A stretch of 38,279 bases of DNA from Oscillibacter sp. (GTDB lineage Bacteria; Bacillota; Clostridia; Oscillospirales; Oscillospiraceae): assembly GCA_022795445.1 (NCBI GenBank), contig JAAWGR010000022.1, positions 1 to 38,279 of the forward strand, in the 5' to 3' direction. Positions 24,898-32,924 of the stretch are shown here, one piece after another (the stretch's first letter is position 1; every line of letters starts with the position of its first letter). The notes beneath the pieces were generated by a model, which saw only the letters and a list, made by a program, of their open reading frames with translations, ran no database searches and was not told the DNA's origin. Both the position numbers and the translations under genes were made by a program.

Positions 24898-26019
24898 ATG
24901 TGGGAGTATTTGCAACCGGTAACCATCCGGTTTGGCGAGGGCGTTGTCGGCGAGCTGCAAAAGGCCGCGGAAAGCCTGGGCTGCAAGCGCGGCCTGCTGG
25001 TAAGCGACCCGTTCTTCATGAAAAGCGGGCTTGCAGACCGCATCCTGGAATCCAGCGGCGGCGTGCTGGTTGGCGCCTACAGCGAGATTTCCCCCAATCC
25101 GGAGACCGTTGAGGTAGACGCATGTGCGGTAAAGATTCGGGCGGAGAAGATCGATTTTCTGGTGGCCCTGGGCGGCGGCAGCGCATTGGACTGCGCTAAA
25201 GCAGCGGGTTCCATCTGCTTCACTGAGGATTCTATCCGGAAGTACCATGGTACCGGCGTGGCGATGCCCCAGGAGCATCTGCCCCTGATCGCCATTCCCA
25301 CGACGGCGGGTACCGGCAGCGAAGTGACCTGCGTCTCTGTTCTCAGCGACCACGAGCTGGGCAAGAAGGGTCCCATCGTGTCCAACGCTTTTTATCCGGC
25401 GCTGGCTTTGGTGGACCCGGAACTGACCTATACCCTGCCCCCCTATATGACCGCCAGCACCGGCATTGATGTTTTGTGCCATGCAGTGGAGGGCTTCTGG
25501 AGCAAGGGCCACCAGCCCATCTGCGACGCGTTGGCGCTCCACGCCAGCAAGATCGTCTTCCAGTATCTGCGCACCGCCTGTAAGGAGCCGGATAATAAAG
25601 AGGCCCGCGCCAAGATGGCAGAGGCTTCCGTGATTGCAGGTCTGGCGTTTACCCTGCCCAAGACCACCAGCTCCCACGCGTGCTCCTTCCCTCTGACGAA
25701 CCTGTTCCACATCCCCCACGGCGAGGCCTGCGGTCTGACCCTGGACTTCTTTGCCCGCGTCAACGCGGATGCAGAGCCGAAGGATGGACGCATCCACAAT
25801 TTCGCCCGAGAGCTTGGCTTCCAAGATATGTACGATATGGCGGACGCCATCCTCCAGCTCAAGAAGGACCTCGGTCTGCGGACGGATTTGAAAGACTTCC
25901 ACCTGACCGATGAACAGGTGGCGGAACTGGTAAAGACGAGCCATCACCCCAATATGCTGAACAACCCCGTGGACATCACCGACGAGATTCTCGACAAGAT
26001 GTACCAGTCTATGCGCTGA
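24898..26019 (+). CDS. Iron-containing alcohol dehydrogenase, probable sulfoacetaldehyde reductase (SqwF type)
   Basis: The protein has 373 residues, usual for group III alcohol dehydrogenases. GGGSALDCAKAAG binds NAD(H). The metal ligands are D191, H195, H260 and H274 (in GIDVLCHAVEG, SSHACSF, HIPHGEA). Position 264, usually a His near the nicotinamide (H267 in E. coli FucO, by matching spacing), is Phe here. In context it should reduce the sulfoacetaldehyde released by the second transketolase step to isethionate, re-oxidising NADH. The strong AGGAGGA ribosome binding site supports ATG 24898. Other small-aldehyde reductases of this family cannot be excluded. Confidence 0.82.
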   Translation: MWEYLQPVTIRFGEGVVGELQKAAESLGCKRGLLVSDPFFMKSGLADRILESSGGVLVGAYSEISPNPETVEVDACAVKIRAEKIDFLVALGGGSALDCAKAAGSICFTEDSIRKYHGTGVAMPQEHLPLIAIPTTAGTGSEVTCVSVLSDHELGKKGPIVSNAFYPALALVDPELTYTLPPYMTASTGIDVLCHAVEGFWSKGHQPICDALALHASKIVFQYLRTACKEPDNKEARAKMAEASVIAGLAFTLPKTTSSHACSFPLTNLFHIPHGEACGLTLDFFARVNADAEPKDGRIHNFARELGFQDMYDMADAILQLKKDLGLRTDLKDFHLTDEQVAELVKTSHHPNMLNNPVDITDEILDKMYQSMR

Positions 26020-26033
26020 AACGGGTGGATACG

Positions 26034-26699
26034 ATGATTGAACGGCTGAATCAACGCAACGATGTGCGTATCCTGCCAGTCACAGACGCAGCGTTTGCCC
26101 CCTATGGGCGGATCGTCAGCGGCTATGACTTCAGTGGATTGGTTTCCTATATGGAGCAGCATACGGAAATCCCCGAGACGGGCAACGTTTACGTTGCCTC
26201 CGTCCCGGAGATGGAAGCCGACCCTGTGGCTGCCGGGCTGAAAACCGTCTTTTACGGCGGCATGGACATCGAAATCGGCTACTGCAACGGCAGGAACACC
26301 ACCTATAACGGGTTTGAATACCACAAAGGCAGCGAGATCAACATCGCTGTGACCGACTTCATGCTGGTCCTGGGCCACACCTGGCAGATCAAAGACCTCA
26401 CCTTTAAAGTGGAGGATGCACAGGTGTTCTTCGTGGAGAAGGGTACCGCCATTGAGATGTACCAGACGACGCTGCACCTGTCCCCCTGCCGGGTGACGGA
26501 TGAAGGCTTTAAGGGCGTCGTCATCCTGCCCCGGGGTACCAACACCCCCCTGCCGGAAAAGCACCTTACCGGCGACCCGGAGAGCCGTTTGCTTTTGCAG
26601 CGGAACAAATGGGTTTTGGCCCATCCGGAACGGGAGCCGCTGATCAAGCAGGGCGCACATCCCGGCGTGCTGGGGGAGAATAAGGAATTGTACTATTGA
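26034..26699 (+). CDS. DUF4867 family protein, function unknown
   Basis: The protein has 221 residues and matches my memory of DUF4867, a cupin-like family of Firmicutes sugar clusters. TYNGFEYHKGSEINIAVTDF and VLGHTWQIKDLTF look like a double-stranded beta-helix with His and Glu (YHKGSE) as possible metal ligands, and VFFVEKGTAIEMYQTTLHLSP follows. It might be an epimerase, mutarotase or isomerase of the sulfosugar, or an ancillary binding protein; no known step of the pathway needs it. The start is ATG 26034 with GGGTGG five bases upstream. It lies between the dehydrogenase and the GH31 gene, inside the operon. Confidence 0.75.
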   Translation: MIERLNQRNDVRILPVTDAAFAPYGRIVSGYDFSGLVSYMEQHTEIPETGNVYVASVPEMEADPVAAGLKTVFYGGMDIEIGYCNGRNTTYNGFEYHKGSEINIAVTDFMLVLGHTWQIKDLTFKVEDAQVFFVEKGTAIEMYQTTLHLSPCRVTDEGFKGVVILPRGTNTPLPEKHLTGDPESRLLLQRNKWVLAHPEREPLIKQGAHPGVLGENKELYY

Positions 26700-26736
26700 G
26701 TAACCAAAAATTACAACAGAAAGGAGGCGAGGCGCC

Positions 26737-28743
26737 ATGAAATTTCAAAGGAACGGTTCCGCTTGGACTTTGGAGCATGACGGGAAGATTCTCCTGGAAT
26801 GCGGGGAATCCGCCCCGCTCCTGTATGTAGGCTGCGGCAAGGAAACGGTGGACATGTACCGCGGCAATTACAAGATTGAGGATTACGTTGTGGAACGCCG
26901 TCCGCTGGCAGTGAAGGACATCCAGGAGACGGAAACGGGCGCAGAGCTGGATTTCGGAGAGCTGGCAATCAGCCTCTCCATTGAGGGTGACTGCGCTGTC
27001 TTGGCTTTCCAGCAGAAGAACCCGGCCATAAACCGGTTCTGGTTCCGCGTGAAAGCCGAGACAGACGAGTTCTGCTACGGCTGCGGCGAGCAGATGTCGT
27101 ATTTCAACCTGCGGGGCCGCCGCTTCCCTCTTTGGACGTCCGAGCCGGGCGTGGGCCGGGACAAGACCACCTATGTGACCTGGCGTGCAGATGTGGAAGA
27201 CCGGGCAGGGGGCGATTACTTCAACACCTATTTCCCCCAGCCTACTTACCTCTCCAGCCGCCATTATTACCTGCATGTGGATTCCACCGCCTATGCCGAT
27301 TTTGACTTTCGGAATCCGGATTTCCATGAGCTGCAAATCTGGGAGGTGCCCGCTTCCATCCGCATCGAAGCGGCCCCCACATTTGTTGAGCTCTTGAGGA
27401 AGGAAAGCGCATTTTTCGGCCGTCAGCCGGAACTGCCGGATTGGATTTACAACGGTCTGATCATCGGCGTCCAGGGCGGCAACGAGCGTTCCTTCGGCCT
27501 GATGGAAAAAACGCTGGAGCATGGGATCAAGGTCTCCGGCGTCTGGTGCCAGGACTGGTGCGGCAAACGCATCACCTCCTTTGGCAAACGCTTGCAGTGG
27601 GACTGGCGAGCCAATGAGGAAATGTACCCCGGTCTTGCAAATGAGATCGAAAAGCTGCATCAGCGGGGGATCAAATTCCTGGGTTACATCAATCCTTACC
27701 TCGTCAACGACGGCGAACTGTACCGGCAGGGCAAGGAGGCGGATGTGTTCGCCAAGAAGGCCGACGGCAGCGAATATCTGGTAGACTTCGGCGAGTTCGA
27801 CTGTGCCATCCCCGACCTGACGGACACTAAGGCATACGAGTGGTTCAAAAACGAGGTCATCAAGAAGCACAGCCTGGACATCGGCATTGACGGCTGGATG
27901 GCCGATTTCGGCGAATACCTGCCTACGGATGACCTGGTACTGTCCAGCGGAAAGTCTCCCATGGTGGAACATAACCACTGGCCCGCCCTCTGGGCAAAGT
28001 GCAACTATGACGCCCTGGCGGAAACCGGAAAACTGGGTGAAGTGGTCTACTTCATGCGGGCCGGCGGGACCGGGAACCAGAAGTACTGCACGCTGATGTG
28101 GGAGGGCGACCAGTCGGTAGATTTTTCCATCCATGACGGTTTGGCGTCGGTCGTCTGCGGCGCGCTGAGCCTGGGCATGACCGGCTGCGGTCTGACCCAT
28201 AGTGATATTGGCGGTTACACCTCCCAGTATGGCAATAAGCGTACAAAAGAAGTGTTCCTCCGCTGGGCGGAAATGGCAGCCTTTACGGCAGTCATGCGCA
28301 CCCATGAGTGCAACCGTCCGGAAGAAAACTTCCAGTATTATGACGACGAGGATTGTATGGTCCGTTTGGCCCGGCTGGTGGATGTATACACCATGCTGAA
28401 GCCCTACATCAAGGCACTGGTGCATGAAAACTGTACAGAGGGCATTCCCGTTCAGCGCCCGCTGTTCCTCCACAACGAGGACGACCCGCGCTGCTACGAA
28501 ATCCAATACCAGTACCTGCTGGGACCGGATCTGCTGGCAGCCCCGGTGTATCTGGCAGAGCAGACGGAATGGCCGGTTTACCTGCCGGAGGGCGAATGGG
28601 TCCACCTATGGACCGGCAAGACCTACGGCAAAGGCGACCACACCGTTCCGGCGGCCCTGGGTGACACGCCGGTATTCTATAAGAAGGATTCCAAGTATGC
28701 GGAGCTGTTTGCGGAAATTGGCAAGAAGCATGGCCGGGCATAA
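26737..28743 (+). CDS. GH31 glycoside hydrolase, probable sulfoquinovosidase (YihQ type)
   Basis: The protein has 668 residues and no signal peptide, so it acts in the cytoplasm. The nucleophile is D390 (GWMADFGEYLP) and the acid/base D458 (WEGDQSVDF). The sulfonate-recognising residues of YihQ are R301, W304 and Y508 with D405 and D472, as I recall. Here R285 and W288 (FGKRLQW) and Y494 (HSDIGGYTS) have nearly the same spacing: 105 versus 104 from Arg to nucleophile, 68 versus 67 between the two Asp, and 36 versus 36 to Tyr. It should release sulfoquinovose from sulfoquinovosyl glycerol. The start at 26737 follows AGGAGGCGAGG. It is the best evidence for the operon's substrate. Confidence 0.9.
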   Translation: MKFQRNGSAWTLEHDGKILLECGESAPLLYVGCGKETVDMYRGNYKIEDYVVERRPLAVKDIQETETGAELDFGELAISLSIEGDCAVLAFQQKNPAINRFWFRVKAETDEFCYGCGEQMSYFNLRGRRFPLWTSEPGVGRDKTTYVTWRADVEDRAGGDYFNTYFPQPTYLSSRHYYLHVDSTAYADFDFRNPDFHELQIWEVPASIRIEAAPTFVELLRKESAFFGRQPELPDWIYNGLIIGVQGGNERSFGLMEKTLEHGIKVSGVWCQDWCGKRITSFGKRLQWDWRANEEMYPGLANEIEKLHQRGIKFLGYINPYLVNDGELYRQGKEADVFAKKADGSEYLVDFGEFDCAIPDLTDTKAYEWFKNEVIKKHSLDIGIDGWMADFGEYLPTDDLVLSSGKSPMVEHNHWPALWAKCNYDALAETGKLGEVVYFMRAGGTGNQKYCTLMWEGDQSVDFSIHDGLASVVCGALSLGMTGCGLTHSDIGGYTSQYGNKRTKEVFLRWAEMAAFTAVMRTHECNRPEENFQYYDDEDCMVRLARLVDVYTMLKPYIKALVHENCTEGIPVQRPLFLHNEDDPRCYEIQYQYLLGPDLLAAPVYLAEQTEWPVYLPEGEWVHLWTGKTYGKGDHTVPAALGDTPVFYKKDSKYAELFAEIGKKHGRA

Positions 28744-28781
28744 ACCAGGCAGAATGCCTGCGGCGGCGTAGGGGGAGAAGC

Positions 28782-29534
28782 ATGATGGTGAACGACGTCC
28801 TGTTTCTGCTGGTCATTTTGGGGGCCAACATCATCCAAGGGATTACCGGTTTTGCCGGAACGATCCTGGCGATGTCCCCCAGCCTGCTGCTGGTGGGGTA
28901 TCCGGTGGCAAAGCCGGTGCTGAACGTGTTGGCTCTGTTGTCCGGTTTTTATGTGTTCATCGGGAACACGAAAAATGTGAACTGGAAAGAGCTGTGGAAA
29001 ATCGTGGCCTGGATGGCGGCGGGGATTGCGGCCGGTATCTTCATCAAGAGTCTGTTCTCTGGACAAGAAGGCATCCTGCAAAAGCTTTTGGGCGTGTTTG
29101 TGGTGCTCCTGGCGGTCCAAGGTATCTATAAGATGTTCCGGCCGAAAAAGAACGGCGAACCGGAGGAGGAGCAGAAACCGGTATCTCCGGCAACGGTCCT
29201 GTTCCTGCCCCTGGCGGGCATCGTCCACGGTATTTTTGTTTCCGGCGGGCCGCTGTTGGTGAGCTACCTGACGAAAAAGAATCTCGATAAGGTAACGTTC
29301 CGGGCGACCATCTCTACGGTTTGGGTGTTTTTGAACACCTTAGTATTATTTGATGACATCCGTGCGGGGCTGTGGAACCCCTCCCTGCTGAAGATCCAAT
29401 TGATCGCGATCCCCTTTCTTCTGGCAGGAATGTTCATCGGAAGCAAACTGTATGCGAGAATGAGCCAGCAGCTGTTTATGAAGATCACCTATGTGCTGTT
29501 GTTCATTTCTGGTATATCCCTGTTGGTCAAGTGA
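28782..29534 (+). CDS. TSUP (TauE/SafE) permease, probable sulfonate exporter
   Basis: The protein has 250 residues and about eight membrane spans, the full TSUP length. ANIIQGITGFAGTILAMS at the N-terminus and LPLAGIVHGIFVSGGPLLVSYL in the second half are the two repeats (the second quoted by its key residues GGPLLV). In sulfoglycolytic operons such permeases usually export the C2 or C3 sulfonate product; here isethionate is expected. The start at 28782 follows GGGGGAG; ATG 28785 is equally possible. It lies between the hydrolase and the uptake system. Confidence 0.85.
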   Translation: MMVNDVLFLLVILGANIIQGITGFAGTILAMSPSLLLVGYPVAKPVLNVLALLSGFYVFIGNTKNVNWKELWKIVAWMAAGIAAGIFIKSLFSGQEGILQKLLGVFVVLLAVQGIYKMFRPKKNGEPEEEQKPVSPATVLFLPLAGIVHGIFVSGGPLLVSYLTKKNLDKVTFRATISTVWVFLNTLVLFDDIRAGLWNPSLLKIQLIAIPFLLAGMFIGSKLYARMSQQLFMKITYVLLFISGISLLVK

Positions 29535-29564
29535 CCGGCAACAAATTTAAAGGAGGATCCTGAG

Positions 29565-30662
29565 ATGAAGAAGAAAACACTAGCGCTTGTTCTGACCCTG
29601 GCCATGACGTTGGCCCTGCTCCTGTCCGCCTGCGGCGGCGACTCTGGCTCTGGCAGCTCCGCTGGCGGCGACACTACCGGCGGCGACACCCAGACCGAAG
29701 GCGAAGACACCGGCGGCAATCCCAACGCCAGCGGCGGCACCGTGAAGATCGTCTGCGGTTACGGCGTCGGCGGCACGGCGGACGCCATCGCCCGCAAGTA
29801 TGCCCTGGTTGCTAACCGCCTGCACTCTGACTACAATTTCATCGTTGAGAACATGACCGGCGGCGACGGCTTCGCGGCGGCGGACTACTACACCGACCTC
29901 GACCCCTCCACCCACGAGCTGCTGATCTACGGCTACGGCCTGATCTACCGCCATGACGAGGGCAAGACCTATGGTACAGAAGTCGTTGACTTCGATCGGA
30001 ATGATATCCTGCCCATCGGCTGCATTGATGACCGTACCAACATTGTGTATGCCAAGCCTGGTGTTACCCTGGCCGATGTGATTGCCAAGGCGAAGGAAGG
30101 CACGCTGAAAATGTCCGGCGGCAACCCCCTCTCCGAGCTGCATCTGGCCCTTGGCTCCCTGGCTGCCCTGGAAGGCGGCAAGGTCATGGTCGTCCCCTAT
30201 GACGGCGGCGCTGCCCAGAAGAAGGGCTTGATGGACGATGAGGTCGATGTCTTCGTCGGCACCACCCAGGCTGCCCAGGACGAGGTCGAAGCAGGCACTC
30301 TGATCCCCATCCTTGCTTTCTCTGACCAGCCCTTCGAAGGCTTTGTCGGTCCCGACGGCCCCATCTCTGTTCCCACCGTTGCAGGCGACTCCAAGGCTCC
30401 CGAACTGGACCCCAATATTGATTTCTCCGGCTGCGTCCTGCGTTCCGGCGGCTTCATCGCTACCCGCACTGGCGCGGACCAGGCATGGGTTGACGAGCTG
30501 ACCCAGATCACCAAGGACGTTTGGAATGATCCTGAATTCTCTGACTGGATTGCTGAAGTTCTGCTGAACCGGCATGAGGTCTATGGCGCGGACGCCCAGG
30601 CTGAAGTGGAAGAAGCCGCCGCGAAGTGCCTGACCGCTTATGAGAACCTCAGCGCTGGCTGA
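29565..30662 (+). CDS. Tripartite tricarboxylate-type transporter, substrate-binding lipoprotein
   Basis: The protein has 365 residues. The signal peptide ends in the lipobox LLSAC, so the mature protein is a lipoprotein with Cys23 at its N-terminus, followed by a Gly/Ser/Asp/Thr linker. The mature part (VKIVCGYGVGGTADAIARKY, then NYNFIVEN-like YNFIVENMTGGDGFAAADYY) is a TctC/Bug-type binding protein. TctC proteins bind organic anions; here a sulfonated sugar such as SQ or sulfoquinovosyl glycerol is inferred from context. The start at 29565 has AAGGAGGA. Genes for the two membrane subunits follow. Confidence 0.88.
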   Translation: MKKKTLALVLTLAMTLALLLSACGGDSGSGSSAGGDTTGGDTQTEGEDTGGNPNASGGTVKIVCGYGVGGTADAIARKYALVANRLHSDYNFIVENMTGGDGFAAADYYTDLDPSTHELLIYGYGLIYRHDEGKTYGTEVVDFDRNDILPIGCIDDRTNIVYAKPGVTLADVIAKAKEGTLKMSGGNPLSELHLALGSLAALEGGKVMVVPYDGGAAQKKGLMDDEVDVFVGTTQAAQDEVEAGTLIPILAFSDQPFEGFVGPDGPISVPTVAGDSKAPELDPNIDFSGCVLRSGGFIATRTGADQAWVDELTQITKDVWNDPEFSDWIAEVLLNRHEVYGADAQAEVEEAAAKCLTAYENLSAG

Positions 30663-30678
30663 TTTGAACCCCCGCACC

Positions 30679-30701
30679 GGAGGTGCGCATTGCGCACCTC
30701 C
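30679..30701 (+). other. Stable hairpin between the binding protein and the membrane subunits
   Basis: GGAGGTGCGC and GCGCACCTCC form a perfect 10-base-pair stem with an ATT loop, 16 bases behind the binding-protein stop and with no T run. Such hairpins often protect the upstream mRNA so that the binding protein is made in excess. Confidence 0.6.
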
Positions 30702-30733
30702 AGGAAATTGAACGGCAGAGGGAGATTTTTTCT

Positions 30734-31204
30734 ATGAAGAAAATCAAAATCAAAACCAACCTCTGGTCAGGTATTGTTATGGGCGTGCTCAGCATTATCC
30801 TGCTGATGCTCCTGCCCAGTCAGGTGCGGGTCCCCGCATACGACTCCGGTGCGCCCAGCCCCCGGATTATCCCTGGAATCTGCCTGGTCGGTATGCTGAT
30901 CTGCGCCGCGGCCCTGATCATCCAGAGCCTGGTGTTCAAGAAAGAAAAGATATTTGAGTTCGACTGGGCTGTGGAAAAGCCCTGCATCCTCCTGATCCTG
31001 ATGCTGTGCGTGTACACGGCCATGATTATCTATCTTGGTTTTGTCATTGCCTCCGTCATCATTTTCCCCCTGATGCTCGTCTATTCCGGCGAACGCAAGC
31101 CCCCGATTTACATTTTCACCATTGCGGCAGGCATCGGCATTTTCTTCCTGTTTAAGTTTGTATTCCATGTGTCGCTGCCGACACTTCCGTTTTTAGGAGG
31201 TTAA
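30734..31204 (+). CDS. Tripartite tricarboxylate-type transporter, small membrane subunit
   Basis: The protein has 156 residues with four hydrophobic segments, the TctB pattern: TNLWSGIVMGVLSIILLML first, then PRIIPGICLVGMLICAAALI, then two more spans to the C-terminus. It forms the membrane part with the large subunit. The start at 30734 (MKKIKIKTN) has GAGGGAG upstream; a longer start at 30683 would overlap the hairpin. Confidence 0.88.
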   Translation: MKKIKIKTNLWSGIVMGVLSIILLMLLPSQVRVPAYDSGAPSPRIIPGICLVGMLICAAALIIQSLVFKKEKIFEFDWAVEKPCILLILMLCVYTAMIIYLGFVIASVIIFPLMLVYSGERKPPIYIFTIAAGIGIFFLFKFVFHVSLPTLPFLGG

Positions 31205-31208
31205 CGCT

Positions 31209-32861
31209 ATGGGAGACATTCAAATGATTATCCAGGCGGTTGGCCAAGTATTTACCCCCCTGAACCTGATCATGATTTTCGGCGGTCTGGTTCTGGGCAT
31301 GATCGTGGGATGCATCCCCGGTCTGAGCGTTACGCTGGGTATTATCCTGCTGCTGCCTCTGACTTATTCTTTCCCCTCGGCGGATACGGCCATCATCGCC
31401 CTGCTGGCGGTGTACGTGGGCGGCATGTACGGCGGCTCCATCAGCGCCATCACGCTGAACACCCCCGGTACTAACTCCGCCATCGCAACCACCTTCGACG
31501 GCTATCCCCTGGCGAAACAGGGTAAGGTGAAAAAGGCGCTGGATACTTCCCTGTTTGCCTCCACCTTCGGCGGCCTGATGTCTGCCCTGCTCCTGCTGAT
31601 CTGCGCTTCCTTCATCACGAAGCTGGTAGCAAATTTCGCCTCGGTTGAGTATTTCTCCATGGCAATTCTGGGCATTTCCCTGATCGCCGGCGTCAGCGGC
31701 GACAGCCTGCCCAAAGGCGTCCTCTCTGGACTGTTGGGCATCTTCATTGCCTCCATCGGCATGGACGCCGTTACCGGCGTAACCAGGTTCTCCTTTGGCA
31801 TGAGCACGCTGAAGTTCGGCATCGACATGCTGCCTGCCATGATCGCCCTCATCGCCCTGACCCAGGTGGTACAGAAGCTGCGGGATTTCGTCATCAGCCA
31901 CGGCAAGCTGGACGACGCCAACCAGATCGACCGGGAGGGCCTCACTGGCAAGGAAATGAAATCCATTCTCCCCGCCTGCACCCGTTCCTCTGTCATCGCC
32001 TCTATCCTGGGCGCTATGCCCGGCGTCGGCGGCGGCGTGGCACAGTTTATGTGCTATAACGAGTGCCGCCGAGCCTCCAAGCACCCTGAAAAGTTTGGCA
32101 AAGGCAGCCTGGAAGGCATCGCCGCGGCAGAAGCCAGCAACAACGCCGTCGTTGGCTCCGCCATGATTCCCCTGCTGACCCTGGGCATCCCTGGCGACGG
32201 CGTAACCGCGCTGCTCCTGGGCGCGTTCATTCTCCACGGCATCCAGCCTGGACCCACCATGTTCACCAAGCAGGGTGTCATTGCTTACTCCATCATCCTA
32301 GGCTGCCTGGTGGCCAATGTCTTCCTGTATCCCATCGGCCTGCTGCTGACCCGCGCAGTGGCCAAGATCATCCAGGTTCGCTACACCTACCTGGCACCCG
32401 TAATCATCATGTTCTGCTTTGCCGGTGCGTTCGCCGCTACTGGCAATACCAAGGAACTGATCCTCGTTGCAGCGATTCTGGTGTTCAGCTATGTGCTGGT
32501 TGTGCTGGATATCTCCTCCACACCCTTGATGCTGGGTATGATCCTGGCGGACATCATGGAAATGAACTTTGTTACCAGCATGATGAGCTATGACCGGGAC
32601 TACCTCATTTTCTTCAAGCGTCCCATCTCCTGCGTGATCCTGATCTTGACCGTTATCCTGGTGATTTCCATGCTGCGGATCAACAAGAAGGTGGAGGCTT
32701 TGAACAAAGCCCAGCTGGAAGAGATGCAGAGAGAGCATAGCGAAGCCGGCAAGCCTGCGGAGGAACCCCGGGAAAAAGGTACCGACTGGGCCGGCTTGGA
32801 AAAGCTGGAAGAGGCGGAAGAAAAGCCTATCGAAAAGCTATCCGACAAACCAAAACCTTAA
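31209..32861 (+). CDS. Tripartite tricarboxylate-type transporter, large membrane subunit
   Basis: The protein has 550 residues with about 11-12 membrane spans. The TctA signature is clear: GMIVGCIPGLSVTLGIILLL, then YVGGMYGGSISAITLNTPGT, and a second copy around AAEASNNAVVGSAMIPLLTLGIPGDG (key residues EASNNA and GIPG). The C-terminal 50 residues are charged and cytoplasmic, with many Glu and Lys. It follows the small subunit by four bases. With the binding lipoprotein it forms a cation-driven uptake system for an anion; the operon suggests a sulfosugar. Confidence 0.92.
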   Translation: MGDIQMIIQAVGQVFTPLNLIMIFGGLVLGMIVGCIPGLSVTLGIILLLPLTYSFPSADTAIIALLAVYVGGMYGGSISAITLNTPGTNSAIATTFDGYPLAKQGKVKKALDTSLFASTFGGLMSALLLLICASFITKLVANFASVEYFSMAILGISLIAGVSGDSLPKGVLSGLLGIFIASIGMDAVTGVTRFSFGMSTLKFGIDMLPAMIALIALTQVVQKLRDFVISHGKLDDANQIDREGLTGKEMKSILPACTRSSVIASILGAMPGVGGGVAQFMCYNECRRASKHPEKFGKGSLEGIAAAEASNNAVVGSAMIPLLTLGIPGDGVTALLLGAFILHGIQPGPTMFTKQGVIAYSIILGCLVANVFLYPIGLLLTRAVAKIIQVRYTYLAPVIIMFCFAGAFAATGNTKELILVAAILVFSYVLVVLDISSTPLMLGMILADIMEMNFVTSMMSYDRDYLIFFKRPISCVILILTVILVISMLRINKKVEALNKAQLEEMQREHSEAGKPAEEPREKGTDWAGLEKLEEAEEKPIEKLSDKPKP

Positions 32862-32924
32862 ACCAAGATTTGCGGCCGCTCCGGAAAAGCCCCGGGCGGC
32901 CGCTCGAAAAAGGAGATAAGAGCC

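Noticed and set aside
22544-25000. Apulose/apiose transketolase pathway as an alternative for the operon
   Set aside because: Split transketolase and RpiB-like genes fit it in part, but the sulfoquinovosidase residues in GH31 and the TSUP exporter point to a sulfosugar, and no apiose enzyme is present.
26644-28605. Minus-strand ORF of 653 codons opposite GH31
   Set aside because: It is a shadow of the GH31 frame. The plus-strand protein has intact catalytic motifs.
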